A stretch of DNA of 64,000 nt from Eleginops maclovinus (taxonomy: Eukaryota > Chordata > Actinopteri > Perciformes > Eleginopidae): contig NC_086368.1 of assembly GCF_036324505.1 (NCBI RefSeq), positions 17,907,878 through 17,971,877 of the forward strand, written 5' to 3'. Position numbers and translations under genes: made by a program. The first letter of the stretch is position 1. Every line of letters begins with the position of its first letter. Below are positions 39,401 through 53,815 of the stretch, in pieces. Below the pieces are notes generated by a model. That model did not search any database. It was not told the DNA's origin and worked only from the letters and a program-made list of their open reading frames with translations.

Positions 39401-40647
39401 GCTAACTCTAGTAAAGCTGGATTCTCCTAATTACATTGAATTTTCATTTTAGCGTCATTTTGTGAGTCATCAAAAAGTATTGAAATAATAGTTTTCATTT
39501 TAATAGAGTTGCAGTGATTAAAAGATTAGTTGTCAACAATTTCATTATTTACAACATTTATTTCATCATCGATTATTCAGTTGGAGTACTTCAAATCCCA
39601 AATCCTGATTCGACTTAATAAGGAAAATAATTGTTATTTGCCGCTCTACATTTGAACCAAAACTTTGCTTCAGCTAACTTTAATTTTCCCTTCTTGATGA
39701 AATCGTCCCACGCTCCTTTCTGACTGCAGAACACATGTGAAAAGGACTTGTGTTCTGCACCGGTGCATCTGTTAATTGGATCTATATTCTTCTCTTTGTG
39801 TTGGCCCATTGTTCTAATGAGTAGGAACATGGATTAGGGAGCTCGTTGCGTGTGTTAACAACCGGATGAAAGAGCAAAGGGAGGCAAAGCGGGGCATGTC
39901 ATTGGCTAACAGCTGTCCTGTTGCTCCACTAATCCTCTTGACTAAATTACACTCCACACCTAACTAAGCAGCCACGAAACTAACCACTCTCATGCACCAA
40001 CTGTCGACTGACTCCCCACCCTCCGACTGGGACCAAGGACAACCTTCTCATTTGTGTCAGCATTCCTCCTCTTCTCCCTTTACTTCCTTTTCCCACAACA
40101 GTTGTTCTCTTTAGGGGAATGCAGGCCATTAGCCTTGAGGATATCACTTTCTCTGGTATACTTGAAAATAGGGAGTTGGAAAAATCTACAACACGATAAT
40201 TGATTTTTAATTGATCAAATAAAAAATGTTTCCTGCATCCTAATACTCAGGTCATCCTCCAGACTTTAGAATCACAGTTTTTACCGTCATCATATTTCCT
40301 ATCTTTCTCAGCCAACTTCCGTTTCAGGTGCTCGGCTCAGAGTCCACTGTGGTCAGAAACCTCAAAGACTCAAGCATTCCTCTGCCGTGACTTCCTCCCC
40401 GCCTTCCTCTTTTTTATTTTCTTCATTTTTACAACCACAGTACAAGATTCTCTCTTTGAACCACTGTACTTATCTATCAAAGGTATTTAGCAGCTTACAA
40501 TAACTTCCTTAAACTTTTGGACTTGCAACTAATAGATGTTCGGTCTATATCTCGTCACAAAATAGTTTTCAAATGTGTCGTTTTTTCCAACCAGTCCAAA
40601 TATAACTTAAGCACTACATCATTACAGCTGAAAAGCTAAAAACAATG

Positions 40648-40686
<39 letters not shown>

Positions 40687-43600
40687 GAAGAAAATAAGAA
40701 GTAAACAAAGTGTAAATTATCAAAATAGTCATCAATTAGTCTTCTATCAATCAACTAATCACTTAATACTTTAAGCTGGTAAGAGGGATCAGTTGTCTTA
40801 TAGCAAGTTACTGTGTGAAGAAAGCAAGCTCTGCCAGTCAAGGTGACTCTGACCATCAGGAGTCATAAACCGCAGCCTGACTCAGTCTAACCTCTGGCAG
40901 GCGTGTCGGCATATTCCCTGTAATCTTTGGCTCCTGTTGCCTTAGCAACTGGCCCAAAACAAATACTTGCGAGCAGAAGACGCAGCACTCAGGTAGTTAT
41001 TCTGACACATTCACACGGCCTCTTCCTCCAGTAACTCAGTGCTGGAGGTGACGCGAGGGTGAAAGAATTCCTTTCAAAAGTCCCTGCAGCCGACTGAGCC
41101 CTTCCTCCCTCCTTCCCCTCCTTTCTGTCCTCTCTCTCCTCCCACGTTTCCTCCAGACGCTCGACACACCACGCCCGAGAAGCCAGAGACAAATTCCACA
41201 CGACCAGTAGGAGCACTTACTTTATGAAAACCGCAGCAATGTCTTTTACTGTACACATATTTTAATTGTTTTGATATGTATTCACAGGTCCTTCTCTAGG
41301 GCTATTTAGATGGTTTTCTGTATTTGTTTACGTGTCTAGTATCTGAATGTTTAAAAGTGTATATCCCCTTTAAGTTATTTCCTTTTGGCCTACATACCAA
41401 AACTACACAGTATGTGTTTTCTTGTATTTTACTTTAGGTGTTGAAAACTAAACATCCAAAGAGAAAACAACATTTGTTTAAATGATGATTCTAAAAGTAA
41501 TTTAGTTTTTCAGTTCAAACTTTGTAAATCTTTAAGTAGCTCTTCAATTTATATTGAAACATGTCCAGTTTATAGACACAACAAACTCAGAGCCTTCTGA
41601 GAATTAGTGTGTACTGTGGAATGTGGACACTTGTACTGTATCATCACCTATCCATAAAACCTTAGCCCAGCCCCATTCCAGAGTCCTGAGAAAAAGACTG
41701 TGGAAAAAATTGGCCAACAATAAAAAGGGATGAGGCAGTGGTGGGAGGCTGTTGAAATTTCCCTCAGTGAATTTAATCTAGATATCATGGAGCAATCTGT
41801 GGTTGCCGTAATATCGAAACAAAACCAACAGGCATCTTCCCTGTTTCCTAACTTTCGTATGCTCCCTCCTGCCGTACCTGACCCACTTCAGCACAGATAT
41901 GTCAGAGATAGGGTGCTTTTGTGAAAGATTTCCCAAAAATCCAGACATAATTAACATTCCTCTGCGCTCATTCCACATGTTGCCAGAGGAGTGGCTGGAG
42001 GTGCTTCACTTACTACAACTCACATGGCAATGCAAACCCTTCTCAGTTGAGTGCGTGGCATATTTTTGGCTGTGCTTACCTTGGCAGGAATCCCCGGTGG
42101 TTTCATAGCCAGCGAGACATTGGCACTGACCCACGGGAACCACCCATTCTCCCTCAGCTGTGCAGTAGATGCGTGGGGTGGCCTGACTGATGGCATTCTC
42201 CACACAGGCTCCCTCCACCTCCCTGAGAGCGTCCGCCACAGTCTCCGGGAAGGCCGCCAAGCTCTGCACCGTGGATGGGCACGTCTTGTAGTAAACTCTC
42301 ACAGAAAGCAGTGCCACACAAGCGCCCATGTCTTGAAAAGCCAGGTAGAAACCCTTTTTAGACAGAGGCCCCACGGTCCTCGTCTCCATGTTGACCTTCA
42401 CCACACGACCCTGTGTGACCTCGTCAGGAGCGATGGTGGCCACTTTGCGAAACTGGCCTTTACGGAAGTTGGTTCCAACGTCGGCGTCGGCCTCTGAGAT
42501 GAAAAGGTTGAAGGTTTCTTTGCAGGCGACAGAAGCACCATCAAAGGTGTTGCAGTCTCGCACAGTAAAGAGGAGCTCCACAGAGACTCGAGTGGCTCCC
42601 GGGCGCCGCTGGATGAATGTTGTGCGTAACCAGTTGTCCTGTTCAGTAGACTCAATGCTACAAACACTGTAGGTGTAGTAAAGCGAGCTGTTCACCACCG
42701 TTTGAACTACCTCCCACTTTAGGAAAGAAAGAAGAAAAAAAAGAGGAGATGGATTAGTGTAAGGGGCAAAAGTCACTGTCACACAGCTACAATAATGAAA
42801 GGAAAAAATTGGTTTTTTTCAGGGAATAAGTACAGGGTTTGTTTGCTTTGTTCTTGTTGAGGGATTTATTTATGAGACACCTCTTCTTTCATGCTGACTG
42901 AGAAGCTCATAAAGAGCAGGAGTGAGCTGGAGCTTTTTTTCCACACATCAAGATTATTGGCCTAGACATGTGCCGTGCTCACGACGTGTGTGGTTTTCCA
43001 CTAACACAAGGGTGCATGTTGTGTGAGCAACACACACACACAGCAGATACTACTGTAGACTACCAACTAACATTTATGGCAGTTTAATGAGCTTTATAAG
43101 CACAGTGGCAGCAAAATTGGCAGCAATTAAGGCTTTTTAAGAGAGGGGAGCAATGACGAGCATGAAGATTAAAAGCCTCAATTCAATATTAAGATTTAAC
43201 ACCTCATATACTAGCAGCACTGGTGTGTTTGGAGTTATATATCAATGATAACCTTTACTTGCTATTAGAAAGAACATATAGTTCCACTATCACATCATAA
43301 ATCATTTAGTTATCATTCAAAGTTATACACAATTAGCTGCTATTTATTTTGACCAAATGAAATTCTGAAATTTAGGCAATCAATTAAAATTACTATCCAA
43401 CATGAATTGTCTACTCAAGAAAGTTTACACTGCATTTAAACAAATTAACTGTTCAAATATTAGCTGAAGCAAATACCACGGATTGTAGATATTCATCCCT
43501 GGTACATATTTAAATAAACGTTTGTGAGAAGTGTGAGAAAGTTGGATTAAAACAAAGCAAAGTTTGAGGGACAAGGGGAAATCCTATGTGATAAAACGAG

Positions 43601-45171
43601 AACCCTTAGATCTTTGAGAACGTAAGAAGAAACATGGCTCACACAGTGGAAGTGGCCATGTCCTGTGGCTTTTTTTAGATGGAAAGCCACTGAACTATAG
43701 ATAGAGGGATGGTTCTCCACACATGGACCAGTCTTTCATTCTCTTTTACTTGCGTCTTACCACAACTGTACAGATCATCTGTACAGAGCTACTGATGTCA
43801 CCTCTAAAGTCAGAGAGGATTCACAAGAAACCTTAAAATGGTTTTAATGTTGGAATGTAAAGGATCTCCTGTGATTTTGTAAAGTCCAATTTCTTTACTG
43901 AATTGAAATGTGTGTACCTTCTCGTTTTAATGGTGTTCATAAGTTTATCATAAAAGGTTAACCTTAACATACTGTAATACTAATTTAACACTTACATTTT
44001 TACATTACAAAGGATTTGTTATTGGACTTAAAGATAAGAAAGAAGCCTCTTTTGGTAAAGATAATTCATTTCCTCACATAGATTTGTCTTCAGCTGATTT
44101 GTTTCTCATAAGTTGTCTTAGTCAGAGAAAGAAAGTTTCAAGTTTTGAACCTAAAGTCTTAAAAATGCCTGTTGAGGTATAAATACTCACTCCGTTCTCA
44201 TTTGGCAACGTCAACCACCCCAACTCTGATCCTAAAGCTCTCATATCCAGTAACACTTCTACAGAGACAAACAGAAAAAAATACATTACATAGTTACAAG
44301 AACAAAATGACAAAAGATATTGTATTAAAAAGATTAGCTTTAAATGACATCAAAATATTTCATAGAACTAATACACTTGTGGCACACACATAGCATATGT
44401 TTTTATTTGTTCATAAGGCTATAAAACCATTAGAAAATTACTACCATCTGACTGTACTAAGAAATGTGGCTTGATCTCCGGGAACAGCAGTTTTATGGAG
44501 GCACATGCCATCCTTTGACGGGTTAATCTAGCATGTCGGTCTGATTCAGGTCTTCATTGACCGTGTCCTCCAAATCCAGGATACAGCACTAATAATGTCT
44601 GAGAAAGGCGTGGGCAGTTAAATTGCCATGACGAGCGAAATACATGAATCTGAACCACAAGTGAAAGAAAAGTTGGACATACAAAGGCAACTCACAGGTG
44701 CTCTTTAACCCTAAATTGGCAAAGGCCAGTAAAAACATAAACGTAGAGTCATTCACTTAAAAGAGTGGCATAATGTTGTACTTTTTAAAACAAAAAGTGA
44801 TAATGCGATTTTAAAAAATGATTTAAAATCAATTTAAAAATGAAAGACAAGGTTAAAATAGGCTTCGTGGCCGGATATTATAAAAGGCAATCCGCACTGG
44901 TATTTGACATAGGCTTTCTGGCTAAAACAAATCAAAACAGGTTACTATCGCATTTTTAGACACATTTCAACAGAAGTTTAGTGAAAAGTAAAACTTAAAG
45001 CAGGCTATCAAATTCCAACCTCCTGACTCACGAAGTGAGCAAAAGCTAGGCTTCATTTTTCTTTTTACACAACGCCTAAAAAAGTTGTTACTTACGTTCT
45101 TTCGACTGGAGGCTGATAAAGACATGATGACAGAATAAAAACAGGAACAAGTGGACCCGACATAACTCCAT
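33450..45171 (-). CDS. epha2: EphA2 receptor tyrosine kinase
   Basis: Seventeen exons (-): 45096-45171, 44191-44258, 42080-42716, 37986-38141, 37559-37891, 37173-37300, 36893-37070, 36673-36775, 36355-36407, 36140-36265, 35860-36045, 35686-35747, 35278-35487, 34971-35120, 34520-34713, 34036-34191, 33450-33558. All phases agree; 974 aa (human about 976). Order: signal peptide; ephrin-binding domain (about 27-205, with QDNWLRT and KGFYLAFQD); Cys-rich region; two fibronectin III domains (about 313-525); transmembrane helix (about 535-557); juxtamembrane Tyr (DPYFST, KTYVDP); kinase (GEFGEV about 620, VAIK about 643, HRDLAARN Asp about 736, DFG about 754, Tyr about 769); SAM; C-terminal VFAV. 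It binds ephrin-A ligands in contact-dependent adhesion and repulsion. Kinase residues look intact. EPHA2 rather than another EphA is supported by [17 protein letters not shown] and the HSPB7/CPLANE2 neighbourhood. Confidence 0.95.
40650..40682. repeat. (AT)n microsatellite in epha2 intron 3
   Basis: Direct AT run within the largest intron region (38142-42079), otherwise unremarkable. Confidence 0.9.
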
Positions 45172-45239
45172 GATTCCGCACAACTTTTATAAAAAGTCGT
45201 GGTTTTTATTCCCTTAGTCTTTCCTCCGTTGGTCTGTCC

Positions 45240-45370
45240 CACACTGACTGCACTCTACCGGCTCACTGAGCCCATTCACAAACAGGTGGCGTCATAGCTC
45301 CGCCCCGCACGCTTTGGAATGTTGAAGTTCTCCAAATATGGCAATATGGGGGCGGGGTCAGATGTCTTTG
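45240..45370 (-). promoter_or_regulatory. epha2 promoter region with CArG box and GC boxes
   Basis: About 70-200 bp upstream of the epha2 start codon the sequence turns GC-rich, with CTCCGCCCCGC (about 45298-45308) and GGGGGCGGGG (about 45348-45357) Sp1-type boxes. Between them is CCAAATATGG at 45332-45341, a perfect CC(A/T)6GG serum-response element, and GGAATG near 45316, a TEAD-type word. No TATA box at a sensible place. Functional use is inferred. Confidence 0.5.
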
Positions 45371-45371
45371 A

Positions 45372-48300
45372 CCGCACCTGTTTCATTCATAAACTGTACT
45401 GCAACTGCCTCAATGAATTGATTGTGTGTCTATGATTTTCACAGTGGTACATTTTTTTGAGTTTAGGTTATTCTGTTTCCATAACATGTTGTCATTCCAG
45501 TTAGTGAAAAGAAAACATCCAACGTTGTATGTCTTAAAAATATTTTTGTGTGAATGTGTTTATTTATTTCAACATTGCTTCTCTTAATGTCTTATAAATT
45601 CACCAACAGCTCAATGTCTCACTTTCTCATTTAAACACACAGTTTCAGAAAACTGTTCACATTATTCATGAAGTGATCAAACAGGTTTTATGGCCACATC
45701 TTTTAATTTTTACTCCATCAACATGTGTTTTTTCTTTTGATGATTTCCATCCACATATGATTTTTTTATTTGTTCATGCACTTGACATACTTTCTTTGGT
45801 AAGGTTCAAAGTTATTTTAAACACAAGTGTTTTCAGGTTTATATTCTGGAAATGTATTTAAATGAGCACCTATTTGATAAGATAATGCCTCATTCGTATA
45901 TTTAGACATTTAAGCATTTCAGTTTTCTTGTAAAATAAAAATATTGTCTTGATATAGGCAATGAACTGGGTAACTTTCATGGTTATATCTATTAGTCACA
46001 ATTTACCTTGTTTTCTTGACAACTTAATGTTTCCCCTTAATTGATAAATATGTGTTAGTTTATACATCAATGGCAAAGTCTATAGGCCTACATATAATCT
46101 ACATTATATTTTAACTAACATGTTTTGATAATTCCAATGCAGTTTTAACTTTAAACTGATTTGCTGCACAGAGAGATATAGTATTGTTAATTCTAATCTC
46201 TTTGTCTTTCACATGTAAAGTGTAATTCCAATATAAAGCTTATAGGGGACATCACGGTATCATAAATTGATCATACTAATATGGAAATACAGTCAAATAC
46301 ACATCACACAATACACACACTACAATGCACTAATACACATACACCATTACGTTGGCAATTTACAGTGCAAGTAACTAAAATGGGTGCAGCCATTGTTTGT
46401 TTATTCAACACTTAGGCCTTATATTTGTGGTAAAAAATAGTATTAAAAAGATTTCACTCGGTTAAGTGTTTAAATTAAGTTAAGGATGCCACTTGGGGAA
46501 AAACTACAGATTCTACAATTATAATAAATATACAAGAAATAAACAAAGTACCAAAGTATAGAAATATTCAAATAAAGTACAAGTATCTATATTGTATTTA
46601 AGAAAGCTACTAAAATGGAAGTAAGCAAGTCAATATAACATGTGATAACTTTCAAATGTGATTTTCTGAAGGTCAACATAATGATAATTGCTATCGTTTA
46701 ACAAGTGATTATTTAAATTGTAATAACTTACCTGTCTACAGTAAGAATGTGGAGCAATACATTGAATTTTACTCCATTAAATTATCAAATGCTAAGCATT
46801 GACTATATTTAAACAAAGCGATACAGAATTAGATTTTTTTTTTTACTGTAGCTTTTGTTTCTTGTACATGGCATGGGAATTCAATTAAAGACAGAGTACT
46901 GAGCTGAGCCATTGCATAGATGCCAAATAGTCCAGCTCGGGTACATTTGCACTTGGTGTTTAACTATCCGTTTAGGGTCCCTCTATCTGTGCTGGGAAGT
47001 TCTGAATGTTGCAAACAATCTGTGTCCGTTTACAGTACAAATATGTTTGAGCTTTACCAGTCTTTCCAAATGAAAGCGTGTTTGAGCTGGACAATCTTTC
47101 CGACCGTCTCCAAGTAATTGCCCAAATCCTCCACATGTCGTCCAGGACTTGTCTTTCCCACGACTGGTAAAGGAGGGGTCAAGTAGGAGGGGGTGGCCTG
47201 GTATGAATATATGACTACTAATGAGATGCTCCTCATAGAGAACCTTACAATTTGGGTATGAATATGTGTCCACAAAGAAGATCCAACAATAGCATCACCT
47301 AGCAACTCTTATCTGGAGGAATTTCAGAGTCAAGTCTTTGCTGTGAAGCGCCGCGTACTTGGAAAGAAGAGCCCCTCAATTTGAGAGCCAAACACAGCCA
47401 GACACCCTGACAAAGACCTCCCAAAATATCAACTGAAGAGGCGGACATTGTCTTGTCAAATGTTACTATACACAGACATTAATCATACAACAGACGGAGT
47501 GAAAGATGTTGGTTAAATAATAGATAACAAGTTAAGTGTGGGCTGATTTATGGCTTTTCTGACCTTCAAATGACAATAACTTCAACTGCTTACAAACACA
47601 AAATGTAGTTTAACATGATAATTTCAACAGGACGGGAAAAGAAGAAAAAAATAATCCCTTTCTTAATAAATCATGCACTGCAAATTAAGATGCGCATTAA
47701 CCTCATAATGACGTGTGGATTGTTTTGTTTTTTACTTTTACATTATGAACATCATGATGAACTTTTCTCACAATGGTAAAACGTTACATTTCTAACATGG
47801 TTCCTGCAGCAGATAAAAAAGGTTGTTTGAATTGTATTTTCCTCAGATTTTTGTCAACCAACGCCTCCACAAATATCTTTTGTATGTCTTGTTTGTCTAA
47901 ACTTTTGAATCTCTAATCTACATGTTCAAGTATCAGTTATTTTGAGTAACTATATTTAAACAAGTATATAAGTAACAATAAATAAGCTTTTTGTATCTTC
48001 GAGATATAAAAGTTAGGATCTGTTTTTTAATCCCACAAAGACCTAACACAATGCTTAAAGATCCAGAAATCCTCACTTGCAAATGCTCTGACACACTTTG
48101 TTTTGAGTGTGAACTGCCACTTGAAGGAAACTCTCCATCTTAAGTTCTCAAGCAGCCTTTCTCTCCTCAGTTTAACGGTTTTGATACACAACTAGGTACG
48201 CTAAGGTGTTATTTTCAAGTGTGTTAATGCTTAGGTTCTGAGAAGTGGTTTCTGTTGTCATCCAGTTCTCAAAGGAGTCAAAGGTTAACACCCTCTCTAA

Positions 48301-49650
48301 CGCACAAGTATGCAAATGCTTTCATTACAATACAGGCTTCTTTTTATCCACCTAACAGTGCATGCGTGCTGCTGGAGAGCAAACTCACATCAGCGCCCTA
48401 ACACCCCCTCCTCCTCTGGTCGCAGGCTTGTGAGGGTGATGACAACACAAAAGTACTTCACACTGGGGGCTGGGTCTGCATTTTGTGGGTCAGTGAATAG
48501 CAGGACGGAGCAGCAACGCCATGTCATTCAGAGCCTGCCCCCCTCATACCCCCTGCTTTCCTTACACTTCTCGTGGTATCAGCAAACAGAGAGGTGGATT
48601 AATGAAAGCACTGGGGAGTTTTTGTGTACTGCCAACATAAAATGCACCTACTGTTTTCCACCATCTCAGTGAGGCCCCCAAAACCCTTGTTAAGAACTAA
48701 CGGATTCACGCCTTTGTTTATTCGTTCTGATGACTACAGCTTAACCATCAGTAAAGAAAGAAGTACTCAAATTATTTACCTAAGTAAAATAGAAAAGCCA
48801 CACAAAAACCCAAAGCAATCATTTACCAGTAAAAGGGCTGTCACTTAAGTAAAAGTACAGAATCATTTAAAACAAAATCAACCTAAAGTAAAAAAGTTAA
48901 AGTGTTTCATGATTTAAAATTCTAAAAGCTTTATTGGCATAAAGTTTTGCCAAATGTAATTAATTAAAAGTATTACCAGATTTCACAAGGGATCATTATC
49001 ATTGATGCTTAATATACAAGCAGTAATTTAATATTAAAGTAAACTGCATAAACAATTGTTTAATTAATGACAATGTATTGTATTTTATAAAATAATGATG
49101 CCTTTTGAATTTTTAATCAATGAAATAACTTATAAATGTAACTGTAAATAAAGATGTTGGAATAAAAATATCAAGCAAACTAAATTGTGCTAAAGTCTGG
49201 TACTTACATACATGTGTTCACATTATATTTCTGTGTATTTAGTTGTATTAGTTCCTTTTTTAGGTGTTTTTTATTTGTCTCAGTCTATGATTAAAATATG
49301 TGGGTCAATGACGGGACGAAATTTTTTTGTGTTCCTATGGTTTAGTTAAATTTAAAAAGGTTAAAATTTGAAAATAAACTCACAAATTACTTGAATACAT
49401 TCTCTTTTTGAAGATCTAGTCTAAAATTTCTGGATTTGATCAATTTTGAGAGAATATTCAGGGAATAATGGTAAAAATGTCAATGTGGTGTAACCATAAA
49501 AACATTGTACCAAATACTTAAACTTGTCCAAAAAAGGTGAAATTCTCAATAAAACACATTATCAACTAGTTTGGCATAATCCTACATTTGTGTTGTGTTA
49601 GAAATGAAAAAATAAGTGGAACACCACTGTACTGAATATTATAACTATCG
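45372..49650. other. Gene-poor intergenic region
   Basis: AT-rich, no gene recognised. Around 46490-46570 and 48750-48900 there are fragments resembling the AAGTAAAAGTAC type of dispersed repeat (compare 7085-8280). A minus-strand frame at about 47054-47305 is open but unrecognised. Confidence 0.4.
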
Positions 49651-49653
49651 ATG

Positions 49654-49657
<4 letters not shown>

Positions 49658-49688
<31 letters not shown>
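49658..49688. repeat. (AT)n microsatellite
   Basis: Short AT run seen directly. Confidence 0.9.
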
Positions 49689-49691
<3 letters not shown>

Positions 49692-51502
49692 TCTATGATT
49701 AAAATATGCTATGGGGCATTTCAATAAAGGAAAAACCCTGAGCTTGAAAAAGCAGTTTCATTTTTATTTTTATAAATGAATATATTTAAAAGTCTGCTTG
49801 CAATAAAATAATGTGGAGGTTCCTGCTTTTCATTGTTGACAGTGAATTTGAGTTAAGGAAAACAGGTCTATCTCACTTCAGCCAGATAATCAGGCTAGAT
49901 TTGAACCACAAAAAGAAATCGGACATGTGGGTCCTGAGTCAGAGGTCTGGAACAACACTAAAGCGTTTTTGAGATAATCCGGTGGGGTTTTATGAGCCTA
50001 TGAGGTAAAACTATTCAACCCACAGAGTGTGTAATCCTTCTGATAACATAAAAATCACAGGGTCAAAACAATCATGTGTGTGACGACAAAAACATGAGTT
50101 ATCTTAGCCAAACAACCAAGACACTGTTCAATTCTCTACTTGTATTGACACTGTATGGAACCATGTACTGATAAGCTGTACTCAAATAAACTACAACAGA
50201 AAGTAGGAAGTCACTAATCTTTGTGAGGTCAATACAGGTACATAATCTCTCTCTCCAAAGTTGAATAAAAAACACTCATTGTAAAGATTCTTCCAACAAA
50301 AGTGTGCTCCAATAATTATTACACCATAAAACCAATCCCAAACCACCCTCCTTTTATGTTTCCCACAAGCAGGATGGCTGTTGAGGAAGCTCCTTCGTTC
50401 AGTGCTCTGTTGTCTGCACTGAAAGGCCATTGTTTTCCCCCCTCTATGTTCCCAGTCAACTCGTTTTAAAAGCTCCACATGCCACCTGTGAAAAACACTA
50501 CCTCTCTACACTGGAATTTGGGGTGGGTGTCTGTTGTCTACATGGGATATGTTGTGTGCGGCGTAGCGTTCAGAAACAAGAGATAGAACAAGCTCCGACA
50601 CGTGTTTTTCTCTTATGATTGGAAGAAATGTGAGAATGTAGTTAAAAACCGGGAGCATTAGTCATACATTCATCTATTTGTGGCATCGCCCCGATCAGTC
50701 ATCACTGCCTGCATTGGCACTGACATCATCAAAGAGCAGTGAATGCTGCAGGCACAGACAAATATTTAAGTAAGAATCCAAAGAAAGGTTTTCTCACCTT
50801 TGAAATATAAAACCACCACAAATTAACTTAACCTTTAAAGTCCCATATCAAATAACCAGTCATAAACTACTATTGGAAAAAAATAGCCTTGTTCATTGCT
50901 CAGTATTATGTTCTCATACAACAGGTTGTGTATTCAACTTTATCCCAGGCTGGGGTCACTGTAATCCTCCTCGTCTGGCAGGAGTGGGGGCCATGACTGA
51001 AAGTGAAATCTCCTCAGTAAAGACCCGTGTTAAATGTAATGGGTGTTGGCAAAGGGGCCTAATAAAGATGACAGCACACATTCATATGCATTCGTTTGTG
51101 TGCTCAGCTTGACGAAGTCTGCCTCACAGGCTTAACAAAGGGGAGGAAGGAAGCCAGGGGCTGTTGGGAATGCCTGGGGGGTGGAGGACGACAACACACT
51201 TAAACACACACTGTGGCCCTACAGCTTGCGTCCTGTGGTCTCTCAAGTCTGAAGTTATAGCAGTGACAGCTGGGGTAGCACGCTCTGCATGGGCTCATTC
51301 TCCCCTTAGCAGCTAACCCATTCCCCCCCTCCACACTGACACACACAGACTCACACGCACACAGTCTGCCGGACAGACACACACTCAACCAAGCACTCAC
51401 ACACAGGATGCTCCATCCTGTTTACTGTTTACATTTCACAGTGGCTGGCCAACATGGGAGGGCACTACAGCTTGATCACAGGCATTACAGCTGTTTGTAG
51501 GG

Positions 51503-53466
<1,964 letters not shown>

Positions 53467-53536
53467 AAAGGGATGCATTTATATTAAATGTGTTATGGTA
53501 GAAAGGGATGCATTTATATTAAATGTGTTATGGTAG
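53467..53536. repeat. 35-bp tandem duplication
   Basis: AAAGGGATGCATTTATATTA plus the next 15 bases (53467-53501) is repeated exactly at 53502-53536. Confidence 0.95.
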
Positions 53537-53719
53537 ATGTGCTTCTGAATATGGTGCATGGTTACAATCAAATAAACACTTTTAACTGAAACATGCCTGA
53601 GGTACAAGTGTCGATTTGACTCATACATACCATTCTTATCCTTTAAATTTGATCGTTCTGTTATTTATATATATATATATTTAAAAACCCATTATAAAGC
53701 CTCCATCAGCTGCAGCCAA

Positions 53720-53815
53720 AGCGGTGCCCTATCACGTGACTGGAGCAGGAAGCGTTTACTGACGGTGCACGGAGTCGTTCATTTATGTTTCCGAGGGGCA
53801 GGTTAGTAATTCAAT
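53720..53815 (+). promoter_or_regulatory. Possible h6pd promoter and non-coding first exon
   Basis: A GC-richer island in AT-rich DNA contains TCACGTGA (E-box/CLEAR-like) at about 53732 and ends GAGGGGCAG followed by GTTAGT, a possible splice donor near 53802. The h6pd coding exon has a good acceptor (GTTTACACAG, ending 57990) before its start codon, so an upstream non-coding exon is needed. Pairing the two is inference. Confidence 0.4.

Noticed and set aside
47054..47305. Open minus-strand frame ending in a basic and aromatic segment
   Set aside because: Looks somewhat protein-like but has no flanking exons or recognised family; possibly an old repeat or pseudogene.
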